Shown: positions 1-5,149, numbered from the stretch's first letter. The stretch: DNA of 6,192 nucleotides from an uncultured Clostridiaceae bacterium (GCA_947175375.1 CAMWMT010000172.1:1-6192); one strand, 5' to 3'. Notes: generated by a model from the letters alone, not told the origin. A program made the numbers and translations.

Positions 1-350
1 AAGACGATCTGTCTGCGGTTTCCTGCGGACATGTCAGCAATGACCTTTCCGCTTTCTGCTTCTTTGATTACCGTTCCTTCCGGCACTTTCAGTATCACAT
101 CCTGCCCGCTCTTTCCATGGCAGTTTCTCTTTCCACCTTCCTGACCATCCTGCGCCGTATATTTGCGCCGATGCCGATAATCCGTCAGCGTATTAAGTCC
201 CTCGTCTACTTCAAAGACCACGTCTCCGCCATCTCCACCGTCTCCGCCGTCCGGACCGCCGTTTGGCACATACAGCTCCCTGCGGAAGCTCACATGGCCG
301 TCTCCACCCTTGCCGGAGCGGATCAATATTTTCGCTCTGTCTGCAAACAT
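1..350 (-). CDS. obgE: GTPase Obg/CgtA, N-terminal part (cut by window edge)
   Basis: The first 116 residues are readable, starting MFADRAKILIRSGKGGDGHV. They form the glycine-rich Obg fold that precedes the G domain in this family. The run around residues 29-43 (PNGGPDGGDGGDGGD) and the later CHGKSGQD and VPEGTV segments are typical Obg landmarks. The GTPase domain lies beyond position 1. The start is set by homology and by a GGAG-containing purine-rich site (359-362) about 8 nt upstream. Obg proteins are essential large-subunit (50S) assembly factors that bind GTP and associate with ribosomes, which fits the position directly after the L21 and L27 genes. In Bacillus the order is rplU-prp-rpmA-spo0B-obg; here nothing separates rpmA and obgE but 115 nt with a hairpin. 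Identification is secure; only the C-terminal part is unseen. Confidence 0.96.
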   Translation of the reverse strand, partial: MFADRAKILIRSGKGGDGHVSFRRELYVPNGGPDGGDGGDGGDVVFEVDEGLNTLTDYRHRRKYTAQDGQEGGKRNCHGKSGQDVILKVPEGTVIKEAESGKVIADMSAGNRRQIV

Positions 351-376
351 GTGTCCTTCTCCATTCCTGCTTTCAT

Positions 377-413
377 GATAAAAGAAGGCTTCAAATCTAC
401 CCGACTTGAAGCC
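377..413 (-). terminator. Hairpin with T-rich tail between rpmA and obgE (attenuator candidate)
   Basis: On the minus strand GGCTTCAA, an 11-nt loop and TTGAAGCC form a perfect 8-bp stem (387-394 paired with 406-413), followed by TTCTTTTATC. The shape is that of a weak intrinsic terminator or an mRNA processing hairpin. It would let the ribosomal proteins be made in excess of the GTPase by partial termination. The stem is only half GC and the T run is interrupted, so full termination is unlikely. Confidence 0.4.
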
Positions 414-465
414 CATGTTCATGCATTATTCATCATAACAGAACATTCGCAAAATGCGTCCTCTG

Positions 466-753
466 TTATTTTGCCTCTGCTGGATACACAGATGCCTGCT
501 TTTTATCTCTGCCTTTTCTCTCAAAACGCAGAACACCGTCTACCAGTGCGAACAATGTATCATCTCCGCCCCGTCCTACATTGACACCAGCATGGATCTT
601 CGTTCCACGTTGTCTGTAAAGGATGTTACCAGCTTTTACAAACTGGCCGTCCGCTCTCTTGGCTCCAAGTCTCTTCGCCTCAGAATCTCTGCCGTTCTTG
701 GTAGAACCAACACCTTTCTTGTGTGCGAACATCTGAAGGTTCATATTAAACAT
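466..753 (-). CDS. rpmA: 50S ribosomal protein L27 with cleavable N-terminal extension
   Basis: The protein is 95 residues and has the conserved L27 body (AHKKGVGSTKNGRDSEAKRL near the start, later RQRGTKIHAG and GRGGDDTLFAL). L27 sits at the peptidyl transferase centre of the 50S subunit, its N-terminus reaching toward the tRNAs. The first nine residues, MFNMNLQMF, match the Firmicutes extension (MLKLNLQFF in Staphylococcus) that the cysteine protease Prp removes so that mature L27 begins with the Ala-His/Ser-Lys-Lys-Gly segment. Here cleavage would fall between Phe9 and Ala10. Position 8 is Met where the usual motif has Phe. The start at 753 has an excellent GGGAGGTG site 7 nt upstream and gives the same nine-residue extension as Bacillus and Staphylococcus; an internal Met4 would leave too short a pro-sequence. 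It lies 52 nt after rplU with no prp gene in between. Confidence 0.97.
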   Translation of the reverse strand: MFNMNLQMFAHKKGVGSTKNGRDSEAKRLGAKRADGQFVKAGNILYRQRGTKIHAGVNVGRGGDDTLFALVDGVLRFERKGRDKKQASVYPAEAK

Positions 754-805
754 AGGTCTACACCTCCCTGAATTGCTTATATCAATACGTTAACAGTTTA
801 CCAGA

Positions 806-1114
806 TTACTTGTTGATCTTCTCGATCTTAACAGCGGTGTACTGCTGTCTGTGACCGTTTTTCTTGTGATAACCGGTTTTTCTCTTGTACTTGTAAACGA
901 TGACTTTCTTTGCTTTGCCGTCACCGATCACAGATGCTTCCACGGTAGCGCCCTCGACTACCGGAGTACCCACGGTAAGAGCGTCGTCGCATACAGCAAG
1001 AACCTGATCGAACACATAGCTGGAACCAGCTTCTACGCCTAACTTCTCAACTTTGATCACATCGCCCTCGGATACTTTATACTGTTTACCACCTGTTGCA
1101 ATAATCGCGTACAT
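806..1114 (-). CDS. rplU: 50S ribosomal protein L21
   Basis: This 102-residue protein is full length for the family. It opens MYAIIATGGKQYKVSEGDVI and carries the C-terminal signature VYKYKRKTGYHKKNGHRQ, which contacts 23S rRNA. L21 is an early-assembling 50S protein that depends on L20 for binding. The start is set by family alignment and an AGGAGGTG site (1119-1126) 4 nt before ATG, closer than usual but with strong complementarity. It is the first gene of the rplU-rpmA-obgE transcription unit, with a promoter and structured leader directly upstream. Confidence 0.98.
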   Translation of the reverse strand: MYAIIATGGKQYKVSEGDVIKVEKLGVEAGSSYVFDQVLAVCDDALTVGTPVVEGATVEASVIGDGKAKKVIVYKYKRKTGYHKKNGHRQQYTAVKIEKINK

Positions 1115-1190
1115 ATGGCACCTCCTAAAACATTACTCGCTGGCTTCGGTGCTGCAAAAGTGCAGACTTATAACCTCACCACGCGGCATC
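1115..1190 (-). ncRNA. Probable L21 leader (5' UTR of rplU)
   Basis: Transcription from the promoter at 1197-1225 should begin near 1190, giving a leader of about 76 nt. On the minus strand it contains CTGCA-CTTT-TGCAG (1152-1165), a compact 5-bp hairpin. This is enclosed by GGTG (1177-1180) pairing with CACC (1148-1151), with GGTTATAAG in the intervening strand. Low-GC Gram-positive bacteria commonly carry a conserved leader before rplU (the L21 leader family), thought to allow feedback by the ribosomal protein. The place and general architecture fit. I have not scored the covariance model, so the family assignment is an inference. Confidence 0.55.
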
Positions 1191-1196
1191 TGTTAT

Positions 1197-1225
1197 ATCT
1201 TAGCATGGACACATTCCAGTGTCAA
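1197..1225 (-). promoter_or_regulatory. Strong sigma-A promoter for rplU-rpmA-obgE
   Basis: Read on the minus strand: -35 TTGACA (1220-1225), a 17-bp spacer, -10 TAAGAT (1197-1202), with an extended -10 TG at the expected place just before it. The -35 is a perfect consensus. Transcription would start near 1190, about 76 nt before the rplU ATG. Confidence 0.85.
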
Positions 1226-1230
1226 GCAAA

Positions 1231-1259
1231 ATTTTCCTGAATTCAGGAGATTTTCCTGA
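1231..1259. repeat. Direct repeat plus perfect palindrome upstream of the rplU -35
   Basis: ATTTTCCTGA occurs exactly at 1231-1240 and again at 1250-1259, 19 bp apart. The first copy is part of a perfect 14-bp palindrome, TCCTGAATTCAGGA (1235-1248). On the minus strand this gives two alternative hairpins sharing one arm. The block lies 5 bp upstream of the -35 box and just after the stop codon of the small gene at 1276-1425. It could be a protein-binding site, an UP-like A-tract element, or a weak terminator for the small gene, the palindrome being followed by AAATTTTG. Function is not shown by sequence. Confidence 0.6.
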
Positions 1260-1275
1260 CGACTGGAAATACCGA

Positions 1276-1425
1276 CTAATTGACTTCTTTGTTATTTGCA
1301 AGAATATTTTTCTTGCGTATTTTAAGCTTTTCCTTTTCTTTTTCATCCTGCTCTCTGTCGATCAATTCATCGACAAAAGATATCAGTGCGTTATATACTT
1401 CAAACTGCTGATCACTCATACCCAT
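1276..1425 (-). CDS. Small charged protein of unknown function (49 aa)
   Basis: I do not recognise a named family. The product starts MGMSDQQFEVYNALISFVDE and ends in a highly charged, helix-prone tail (REQDEKEKEKLKIRKKN, residues 24-40). There is no signal peptide or membrane segment, so a soluble cytoplasmic, mostly helical protein is expected. Three things make it a real gene. AAAGGTGG (centred at 1433-1438) stands 7 nt before the ATG. A near-consensus promoter on the same strand lies at 1484-1512. The frame has no competing ORF with comparable signals. Met3 at 1419 is an alternative start, but the ribosome binding site favours 1425. It runs in the same direction as rplU and ends about 50 nt before that promoter. 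The coding sequence contains two inverted repeats (1298-1316 and 1356-1375), so an RNA role cannot be excluded. Confidence 0.65.
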   Translation of the reverse strand: MGMSDQQFEVYNALISFVDELIDREQDEKEKEKLKIRKKNILANNKEVN

Positions 1426-1483
1426 ACTTTTACCACCTTTTCAATGTCTGTCATAACATGATTGATACTTGTTACTTTTTTCT

Positions 1484-1512
1484 ATTATAATGAATAATCA
1501 AAGGAGTGTAAA
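1484..1512 (-). promoter_or_regulatory. Promoter for the 49-aa small gene
   Basis: On the minus strand: -35 TTTACA (1507-1512), a 17-bp spacer, -10 TATAAT (1484-1489). The predicted start is near 1477, giving a leader of about 50 nt before the ATG at 1425. AAAGG (1500-1504) and CCTTT (1514-1518) form a small dyad around the -35 box. The box composition and spacing are close to the sigma-A consensus. Confidence 0.7.
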
Positions 1513-1616
1513 GCCTTTTTACGTATTCTCCAGATTCCGAATATTGGTCTCATAATTTGTGAAAACAAAGATCCACCTTGCCTCCAGCCCATCTTCTTAA
1601 TAATCTCCAGGTTCAT
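1485..1616 (-). CDS. Doubtful 43-codon ORF overlapping the acetyltransferase stop
   Basis: The ATG shares one base with the TGA of the acetyltransferase gene (TGATG), the classic layout for translational re-initiation. The frame runs 43 codons, beginning MNLEIIKKMGWRQGGSLFSQ and ending in a basic, aromatic tail with WRIRKK. Its TAA falls inside the -10 box of the next promoter. I recognise no family. There is no good ribosome binding site beyond a GGA about 15 nt upstream, so only coupling to the preceding gene could translate it. It may be a real short gene, a remnant of a longer one, or chance. Confidence 0.25.
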   Translation of the reverse strand: MNLEIIKKMGWRQGGSLFSQIMRPIFGIWRIRKKALHSFDYSL

Positions 1617-2074
1617 CAGCTTTTTAAATTCCGAGCCATACACAATGATTCCGGCATATCCACATACGGACCATAATTGGGAATTACTTGAAAGCCCAGT
1701 TTTTTATACACAGCACAGGATTCAACCAATAACTCCCCGGTTTCAAGAATCATTCTTTTATATCCCAATTCCCTGGCCCATTCTATTAACAGAGAAACAA
1801 GTCGGCTTCCTATGCCCCGCCCCTGATATTCGGTATGCACAAACACACGCTTTAATTCCATATTTTCATCATCATATCTTCTTATAGCGCCACCACCGAT
1901 CACCTTATCATCTTCATAAACAACAATCGCTTCTTTTATTTCATCCAGCTGATTGTATTTTTTGTATTTATCCCTTTTTATCTTCTTCCCAACACGCCTG
2001 TCCAGATCCATATCGAGAAGCCTGCAGTTTTCTATAAAATGCTTATCCTTGCCATCCGTCCTGTTAAAGTTCAT
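1616..2074 (-). CDS. GNAT family N-acetyltransferase
   Basis: The 152-residue product has the acetyl-CoA-binding core of the Gcn5-related family. Strand beta4 is MELKRVFVHTEY (72-83), followed by the pyrophosphate-binding motif A QGRGIGS (84-90) and helix RLVSLLIEWARELGY. The later ILETG (109-113), YKKLGF (123-128) and C-terminal IPNYGPYVDMPESLCMARNL are typical of a common Firmicutes subgroup. Such enzymes transfer acetyl from acetyl-CoA to an amine, but the substrate cannot be told from sequence. The open frame extends upstream to 2203. I place the start at 2074 because GGAGGT stands 7 nt before that ATG and the family begins there (MNFNRTDGKDKHFIENCRLL); the extra 43 upstream residues do not look like GNAT sequence. 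It follows hemL on the same strand after 193 nt in which I found no convincing promoter or terminator. Confidence 0.9.
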   Translation of the reverse strand: MNFNRTDGKDKHFIENCRLLDMDLDRRVGKKIKRDKYKKYNQLDEIKEAIVVYEDDKVIGGGAIRRYDDENMELKRVFVHTEYQGRGIGSRLVSLLIEWARELGYKRMILETGELLVESCAVYKKLGFQVIPNYGPYVDMPESLCMARNLKS

Positions 2075-2081
2075 TGCACAT

Positions 2082-2087
2082 ACCTCC
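2082..2087 (-). promoter_or_regulatory. Ribosome binding site fixing the acetyltransferase start
   Basis: GGAGGT on the minus strand lies 7 nt before the ATG at 2074. No comparable site precedes the upstream in-frame ATG at 2203. This decides the start. Confidence 0.85.
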
Positions 2088-2267
2088 GCAAATATCTTCT
2101 GTCCAGTTTTACATATTTGTATATAAACGTCACTAAATTCTTGCCTACACAGAACGTCGGTCCATGTGCCGTTTATCATACTTTTCTGGCAATTTTCAAA
2201 CACCAGATATATAGGATGTCATTTTATTTTATATAACCACATCGTGATCGGCAGGAAGCCATATTGC

Positions 2268-3569
2268 TCAGCTTACTGACCCGGCATCCTTCTGTTTTTC
2301 AAAATATTCACATACCGTATCCAGTGTAAAACGAATATCCTCTTCCGTATGCGCGGTACAGAGGAACATCGCTTCAAATTGAGACGGAGCAATATAGATC
2401 CCATGTTCCAGCATATGCCGGAAATACCCGCAGAACATCTCCGTATCAGAAGTTTTCGCACTCTTGTAATCTGTCACCTTTTCCTGGGTAAAGAACATAC
2501 AGCCAAGAGACCCTGTATAGTTCACCTGGCAGGGAAGCTTTCGCTCCTCGCATATGGACTTCATGCCCCCATAAAGCAGTTCTCCCATGTTCTGAAGCTG
2601 TCCATAGACTTCCGGATGTTCATTCAGATATGTGAGCTGTGCAAGTCCCGCCGCCATAGCCACGGGATTGCCACTCAAGGTTCCCGCCTGGTAGACGCTT
2701 CCTGATGGAGCGACCACTTCCATGATCTCACGTTTTCCGCCATAGGCTCCCACCGGCATGCCCCCGCCGATAATCTTGCCGTAAGTAGTCAGATCCGCCT
2801 GGATTCCGTAATATTCCTGCGCTCCTGCACGTGCCAGACGAAATCCGGTGATGACCTCATCAAAGATCAGCACGGTTTTGTTCTCTGTACAGAGGCTGCG
2901 CAGTCTCTCCAAAAATCCTTTTTCCGGAGGTACAACTCCCATGTTGGCGCCTACAGGCTCGATAATCACTGCCGCGATCTCACTGCCGCAGGCATCAAAC
3001 AGCTTTTCCACACTGGAAATGTCATTATATTCCGCAAGCAGCGTATCCCTGGTACATCCCGCCGGGACACCGGAACTGTCCGGCACTCCTGCAGTCATAA
3101 CGCCGGAACCGGCTTTCACAAGCATAGAGTCGCTATGCCCGTGATAACAGCCCTCAAACTTGACGATCTTATCTCTTCCTGTATACCCTCTTGCTGCACG
3201 GATCGCGCTCATCACTGCTTCCGTACCGGAATTTACCATACGCACCATCTCGATGGACGGCACCATGCTGCAGATCAGCCGCGCCATATCCACTTCCGCT
3301 TCCGTCGCCGCTCCAAAGCTCAACCCTTTCCTGCATGCTTCCACTACTTTTTCAAGAACCAGCGGATTCGCATGTCCAAGAATCATCGGTCCCCAGGAAC
3401 CAATATAGTCAAGATAACGGTTCCCGTCCGCATCCGTCAGATATGCCCCTTCGGCAGAAGCAATAAACCTGGGCGTCATCCCTACAGACCCAAATGCCCG
3501 GACCGGCGAATTCACGCCGCCCGGAATCAATGTCACCGCCTCTTGAAACAGTTCTTCTGATCTTGTCAT
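2268..3569 (-). CDS. hemL: Glutamate-1-semialdehyde 2,1-aminomutase
   Basis: HemL converts glutamate-1-semialdehyde to 5-aminolevulinate, the last step of the C5 route to tetrapyrroles, using pyridoxal phosphate in the cytoplasm. The protein is about 433 residues, normal for the family. Numbered from the GTG at 3572, landmarks are IPGGVNSPVRAFGSVG (16-31), SGTEAV (115-120) and YHGHSD (143-148), both at the cofactor site, IFDEVITGFR (236-245), and TYGKIIGGGMPVGAYGG with the Schiff-base lysine at 266. The start is ambiguous by one codon: a GTG at 3572 or the ATG at 3569. GGAGG (3578-3582) is 8 nt from the ATG but 5 nt from the GTG, so I prefer the ATG, whose A is the last base of the hemB TGA (TGATG). 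Translation is therefore probably coupled to hemB. No clear terminator follows the gene. Confidence 0.97.
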   Translation of the reverse strand: MTRSEELFQEAVTLIPGGVNSPVRAFGSVGMTPRFIASAEGAYLTDADGNRYLDYIGSWGPMILGHANPLVLEKVVEACRKGLSFGAATEAEVDMARLICSMVPSIEMVRMVNSGTEAVMSAIRAARGYTGRDKIVKFEGCYHGHSDSMLVKAGSGVMTAGVPDSSGVPAGCTRDTLLAEYNDISSVEKLFDACGSEIAAVIIEPVGANMGVVPPEKGFLERLRSLCTENKTVLIFDEVITGFRLARAGAQEYYGIQADLTTYGKIIGGGMPVGAYGGKREIMEVVAPSGSVYQAGTLSGNPVAMAAGLAQLTYLNEHPEVYGQLQNMGELLYGGMKSICEERKLPCQVNYTGSLGCMFFTQEKVTDYKSAKTSDTEMFCGYFRHMLEHGIYIAPSQFEAMFLCTAHTEEDIRFTLDTVCEYFEKQKDAGSVS

Positions 3570-4552
3570 CACCCGATCCTCCCTTCATCCATAAAATACG
3601 CCAGCTCTTTTGCGTAATAGGTCATATAGATATCCACGCCTGCTCGATAGGCGCATGCTGCCATCTCACAGAGAATCGAGGCTTCATCCACATATCCAAG
3701 CTTTGCTGCCGCTTTCACCATGGCATATTCTCCACTGACGCTGTATGCCGCCATAGGCACATCAGTCGCATCCTTGATCTCACGCACCATATCCAGATAG
3801 GACATGGCTGGTTTTACCATGATGATATCCGCGCCTTCTTCAATATCCAGAAGCGCTTCCTTCATACCTTCCCGACGGTTATGATAATCCATCTGGTAAC
3901 TCTTCCGATCTCCGAAGGCCGGCGCGCTGCCCGCCGCATCCCGGAACGGGCCATAAAATGCGGAAGCATATTTCACTGCATAAGACATGATCGGAATTGT
4001 TAAAAAGCCATTTTTATCAAGTCCTTCACGGATAGCGCTAATATGCCCGTCCATCATGTCAGACGGCGCCACCATATCTGCTCCAGCCTGCACCTGGGAC
4101 ACTGCGATCTGCGAAAGCTTTTCCAGCGTTAGGTCATTATCCACATATTCTCCTTTCAGGATGCCGCAGTGTCCGTGACTGGTGTACTCACACATGCATA
4201 CATCCCCGATATAGAACAGATCCGGGACTTCCTTTTTTGCTTTTTCCAGTGCCTTTTGAATAATACCGTCACAGGCATATGCCCCGCTTCCGACCTCATC
4301 CTTATGATCCGGAATCCCGAACAGCATGATATTACCCACTCCGGCATCTGCCATCTCTGTCAGGATCTCCGGCATCCGATCCACGCTATAACGGAACTGT
4401 CCGGGCATGGTCGGAATCTCTTCTTTGATGTTCTCTCCCTCTTTTACAAACATGGGATACACAAGGGAACTCTTATCCATCCTTGTCTCACGTACCATCT
4501 TCCTCAGATTTGCTGTTGTCCGAAGCCTTCTCGGCCTGAATGTCATATCCAT
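3569..4552 (-). CDS. hemB: Porphobilinogen synthase (delta-aminolevulinate dehydratase)
   Basis: HemB condenses two 5-aminolevulinate molecules to porphobilinogen. The 327-residue protein is full length. It opens MDMTFRPRRLRTTANLRKMV, and RPRRLR at 6-11 is the standard beginning of the family, which supports the start at 4552. AGAGGT (4561-4566) is 8 nt upstream. DVCMCEYTSHGHCG contains Cys119, Cys121 and Cys129, the three-cysteine zinc site, so this is a zinc-type enzyme rather than the magnesium-only form. The two active-site lysines are seen in SYAVKYAS (Lys194) and IMVKPAM (Lys247), the latter being the Schiff-base lysine by family alignment. The gene begins 65 nt inside the 3' end of the precorrin-2 dehydrogenase gene and ends overlapping hemL, so all three should form one transcript. 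Confidence 0.98.
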   Translation of the reverse strand: MDMTFRPRRLRTTANLRKMVRETRMDKSSLVYPMFVKEGENIKEEIPTMPGQFRYSVDRMPEILTEMADAGVGNIMLFGIPDHKDEVGSGAYACDGIIQKALEKAKKEVPDLFYIGDVCMCEYTSHGHCGILKGEYVDNDLTLEKLSQIAVSQVQAGADMVAPSDMMDGHISAIREGLDKNGFLTIPIMSYAVKYASAFYGPFRDAAGSAPAFGDRKSYQMDYHNRREGMKEALLDIEEGADIIMVKPAMSYLDMVREIKDATDVPMAAYSVSGEYAMVKAAAKLGYVDEASILCEMAACAYRAGVDIYMTYYAKELAYFMDEGRIG

Positions 4553-5006
4553 CTTCTTCTACCTCTTTCCTTATTTTGTCTGTCCACCTTTTCGCCAGGC
4601 GGTGGTCTTTTCCTCCGGCATTGATTCCAATCACCAGATCGTCTTTTACCGCGATTCCTGGAAAATGAAAATCACACCGAGTCTGGTCACTGCACACATT
4701 GACCAGGATCCCTTTCTCCCGGCATTCCTCATATATGCTGTTATTAACAGCAGGATCATCCGTCGCTGCAAGCACCATGAATGTATCCCTGGGAATGCTT
4801 CCCGGCTGAAAGACTTCTCTTTGAATCCGAAGCTTTTCCTCCAGAGCTGCTTTCTGAAGCTGTATGGAAAACTCCGGCGCATGTACTGTCAGGCACGGAG
4901 CAAACAACAAAAGCGTCTCCACTCTCCGGGTCGCGATCTTTCCTGCTCCATAAATATGAATCTCTTTACCTGCAATATCCAGAAACACCGGAAATTTCCT
5001 GTTCAT
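4488..5006 (-). CDS. sirC: Precorrin-2 dehydrogenase (SirC/CysG-N/Met8p family)
   Basis: This family oxidises precorrin-2 to sirohydrochlorin with NAD+; some members also insert iron to give siroheme. The 172-residue product opens MNRKFPVFLDIAGKEIHIYG and has the Rossmann nucleotide-binding motif GAGKIATRR (20-28). It then has VLAATDDPAVNN (78-89) and LVNVCSDQTRCDFHFPGIAV (101-120). In CysG and Met8p the segment after VNV holds an aspartate needed for activity; by eye the aligned residue here is Ser106, followed by Asp107, as in dehydrogenase-only SirC-type proteins. The C-terminal domain is short compared with the roughly 200 residues of SirC, and its last 20 residues are acidic and encoded in the overlap with hemB. 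The frame is open to 5084, but I choose 5006 because GGAGG is 7 nt upstream and the family starts there. It is the first gene of the sirC-hemB-hemL unit. Dehydrogenase-only versus bifunctional activity is inference. Confidence 0.88.
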   Translation of the reverse strand: MNRKFPVFLDIAGKEIHIYGAGKIATRRVETLLLFAPCLTVHAPEFSIQLQKAALEEKLRIQREVFQPGSIPRDTFMVLAATDDPAVNNSIYEECREKGILVNVCSDQTRCDFHFPGIAVKDDLVIGINAGGKDHRLAKRWTDKIRKEVEEDGYDIQAEKASDNSKSEEDGT

Positions 5007-5013
5007 CTTCCTT

Positions 5014-5018
5014 CCTCC
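5014..5018 (-). promoter_or_regulatory. Ribosome binding site fixing the sirC start
   Basis: GGAGG on the minus strand lies 7 nt before the ATG at 5006. The in-frame ATG at 5084 would lie upstream of the predicted transcription start and has no such site. Confidence 0.8.
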
Positions 5019-5055
5019 ACAAAAAACTTCTGCAGCTTTGGCTCTTCTCAGGCAT

Positions 5056-5084
5056 ATTATAAAATCTTTTGTATCTTTGGACAA
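5056..5084 (-). promoter_or_regulatory. Promoter for the sirC-hemB-hemL operon
   Basis: On the minus strand: -35 TTGTCC (5079-5084), 17-bp spacer, -10 TATAAT (5056-5061). The predicted start near 5049 leaves about 43 nt before the sirC ATG. I saw no riboswitch-like fold in so short a leader. Confidence 0.75.
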
Positions 5085-5114
5085 TAGAATTCTTCAAAAT
5101 ATTTCAAAAAACGA

Positions 5115-5143
5115 TTGACAGAAGCAAGATTTCTGTATATAGT
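5115..5143 (+). promoter_or_regulatory. Promoter for the XRE-cupin regulator and potA
   Basis: TTGACA (5115-5120), a 17-bp spacer and TATAGT (5138-5143) make a near-perfect sigma-A promoter. Transcription should begin around 5150, about 50 nt before the regulator ATG. It is divergent from the heme promoter, with 30 bp of AT-rich DNA between the two -35 boxes. Confidence 0.82.
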
Positions 5144-5149
5144 TAATTC

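Noticed and set aside
117..771. Overlapping plus-strand frames opposite obgE and rpmA
   Set aside because: They cover conserved genes on the other strand and encode nothing recognisable.
1462..1491. Plus-strand promoter-like TTGATA, 18 bp, TATAAT, followed by AAAGGAG
   Set aside because: ATTATAAT is self-complementary, so the -10 is shared with the minus-strand promoter, and no start codon or plausible ORF follows on the plus strand.
2106..2128. GTTT...AAAC dyad upstream of the acetyltransferase, resembling the XRE operator
   Set aside because: Only the outer four base pairs are symmetric; the AT-rich interior mismatches, so it is probably chance.
2141..2200. Promoter for the acetyltransferase (TTGAAA near 2192-2197 with GATAAA or TATGAT)
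   Set aside because: Spacing to the better -10 is about 13 bp and the alternative is poor, so no promoter is called; the gene may be read through from hemL.
2075..2203. 43-residue N-terminal extension of the acetyltransferase open frame
   Set aside because: It does not look like GNAT sequence, and the ATG at 2074 has a strong GGAGGT site and matches where the family begins.
3494..4003. Long plus-strand frame opposite hemL and hemB
   Set aside because: It is antisense to two conserved enzymes, His/Cys/Arg-rich from reverse-read codons, with no plausible ribosome binding site context.
5007..5084. 26-residue N-terminal extension of the precorrin-2 dehydrogenase frame
   Set aside because: It would start upstream of the predicted transcription start and covers the promoter; the ATG at 5006 has a good ribosome binding site.
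4407..5087. 226-codon plus-strand frame opposite hemB and sirC
   Set aside because: It is a shadow of the tetrapyrrole operon; the minus-strand frames carry recognisable motifs and this one does not.
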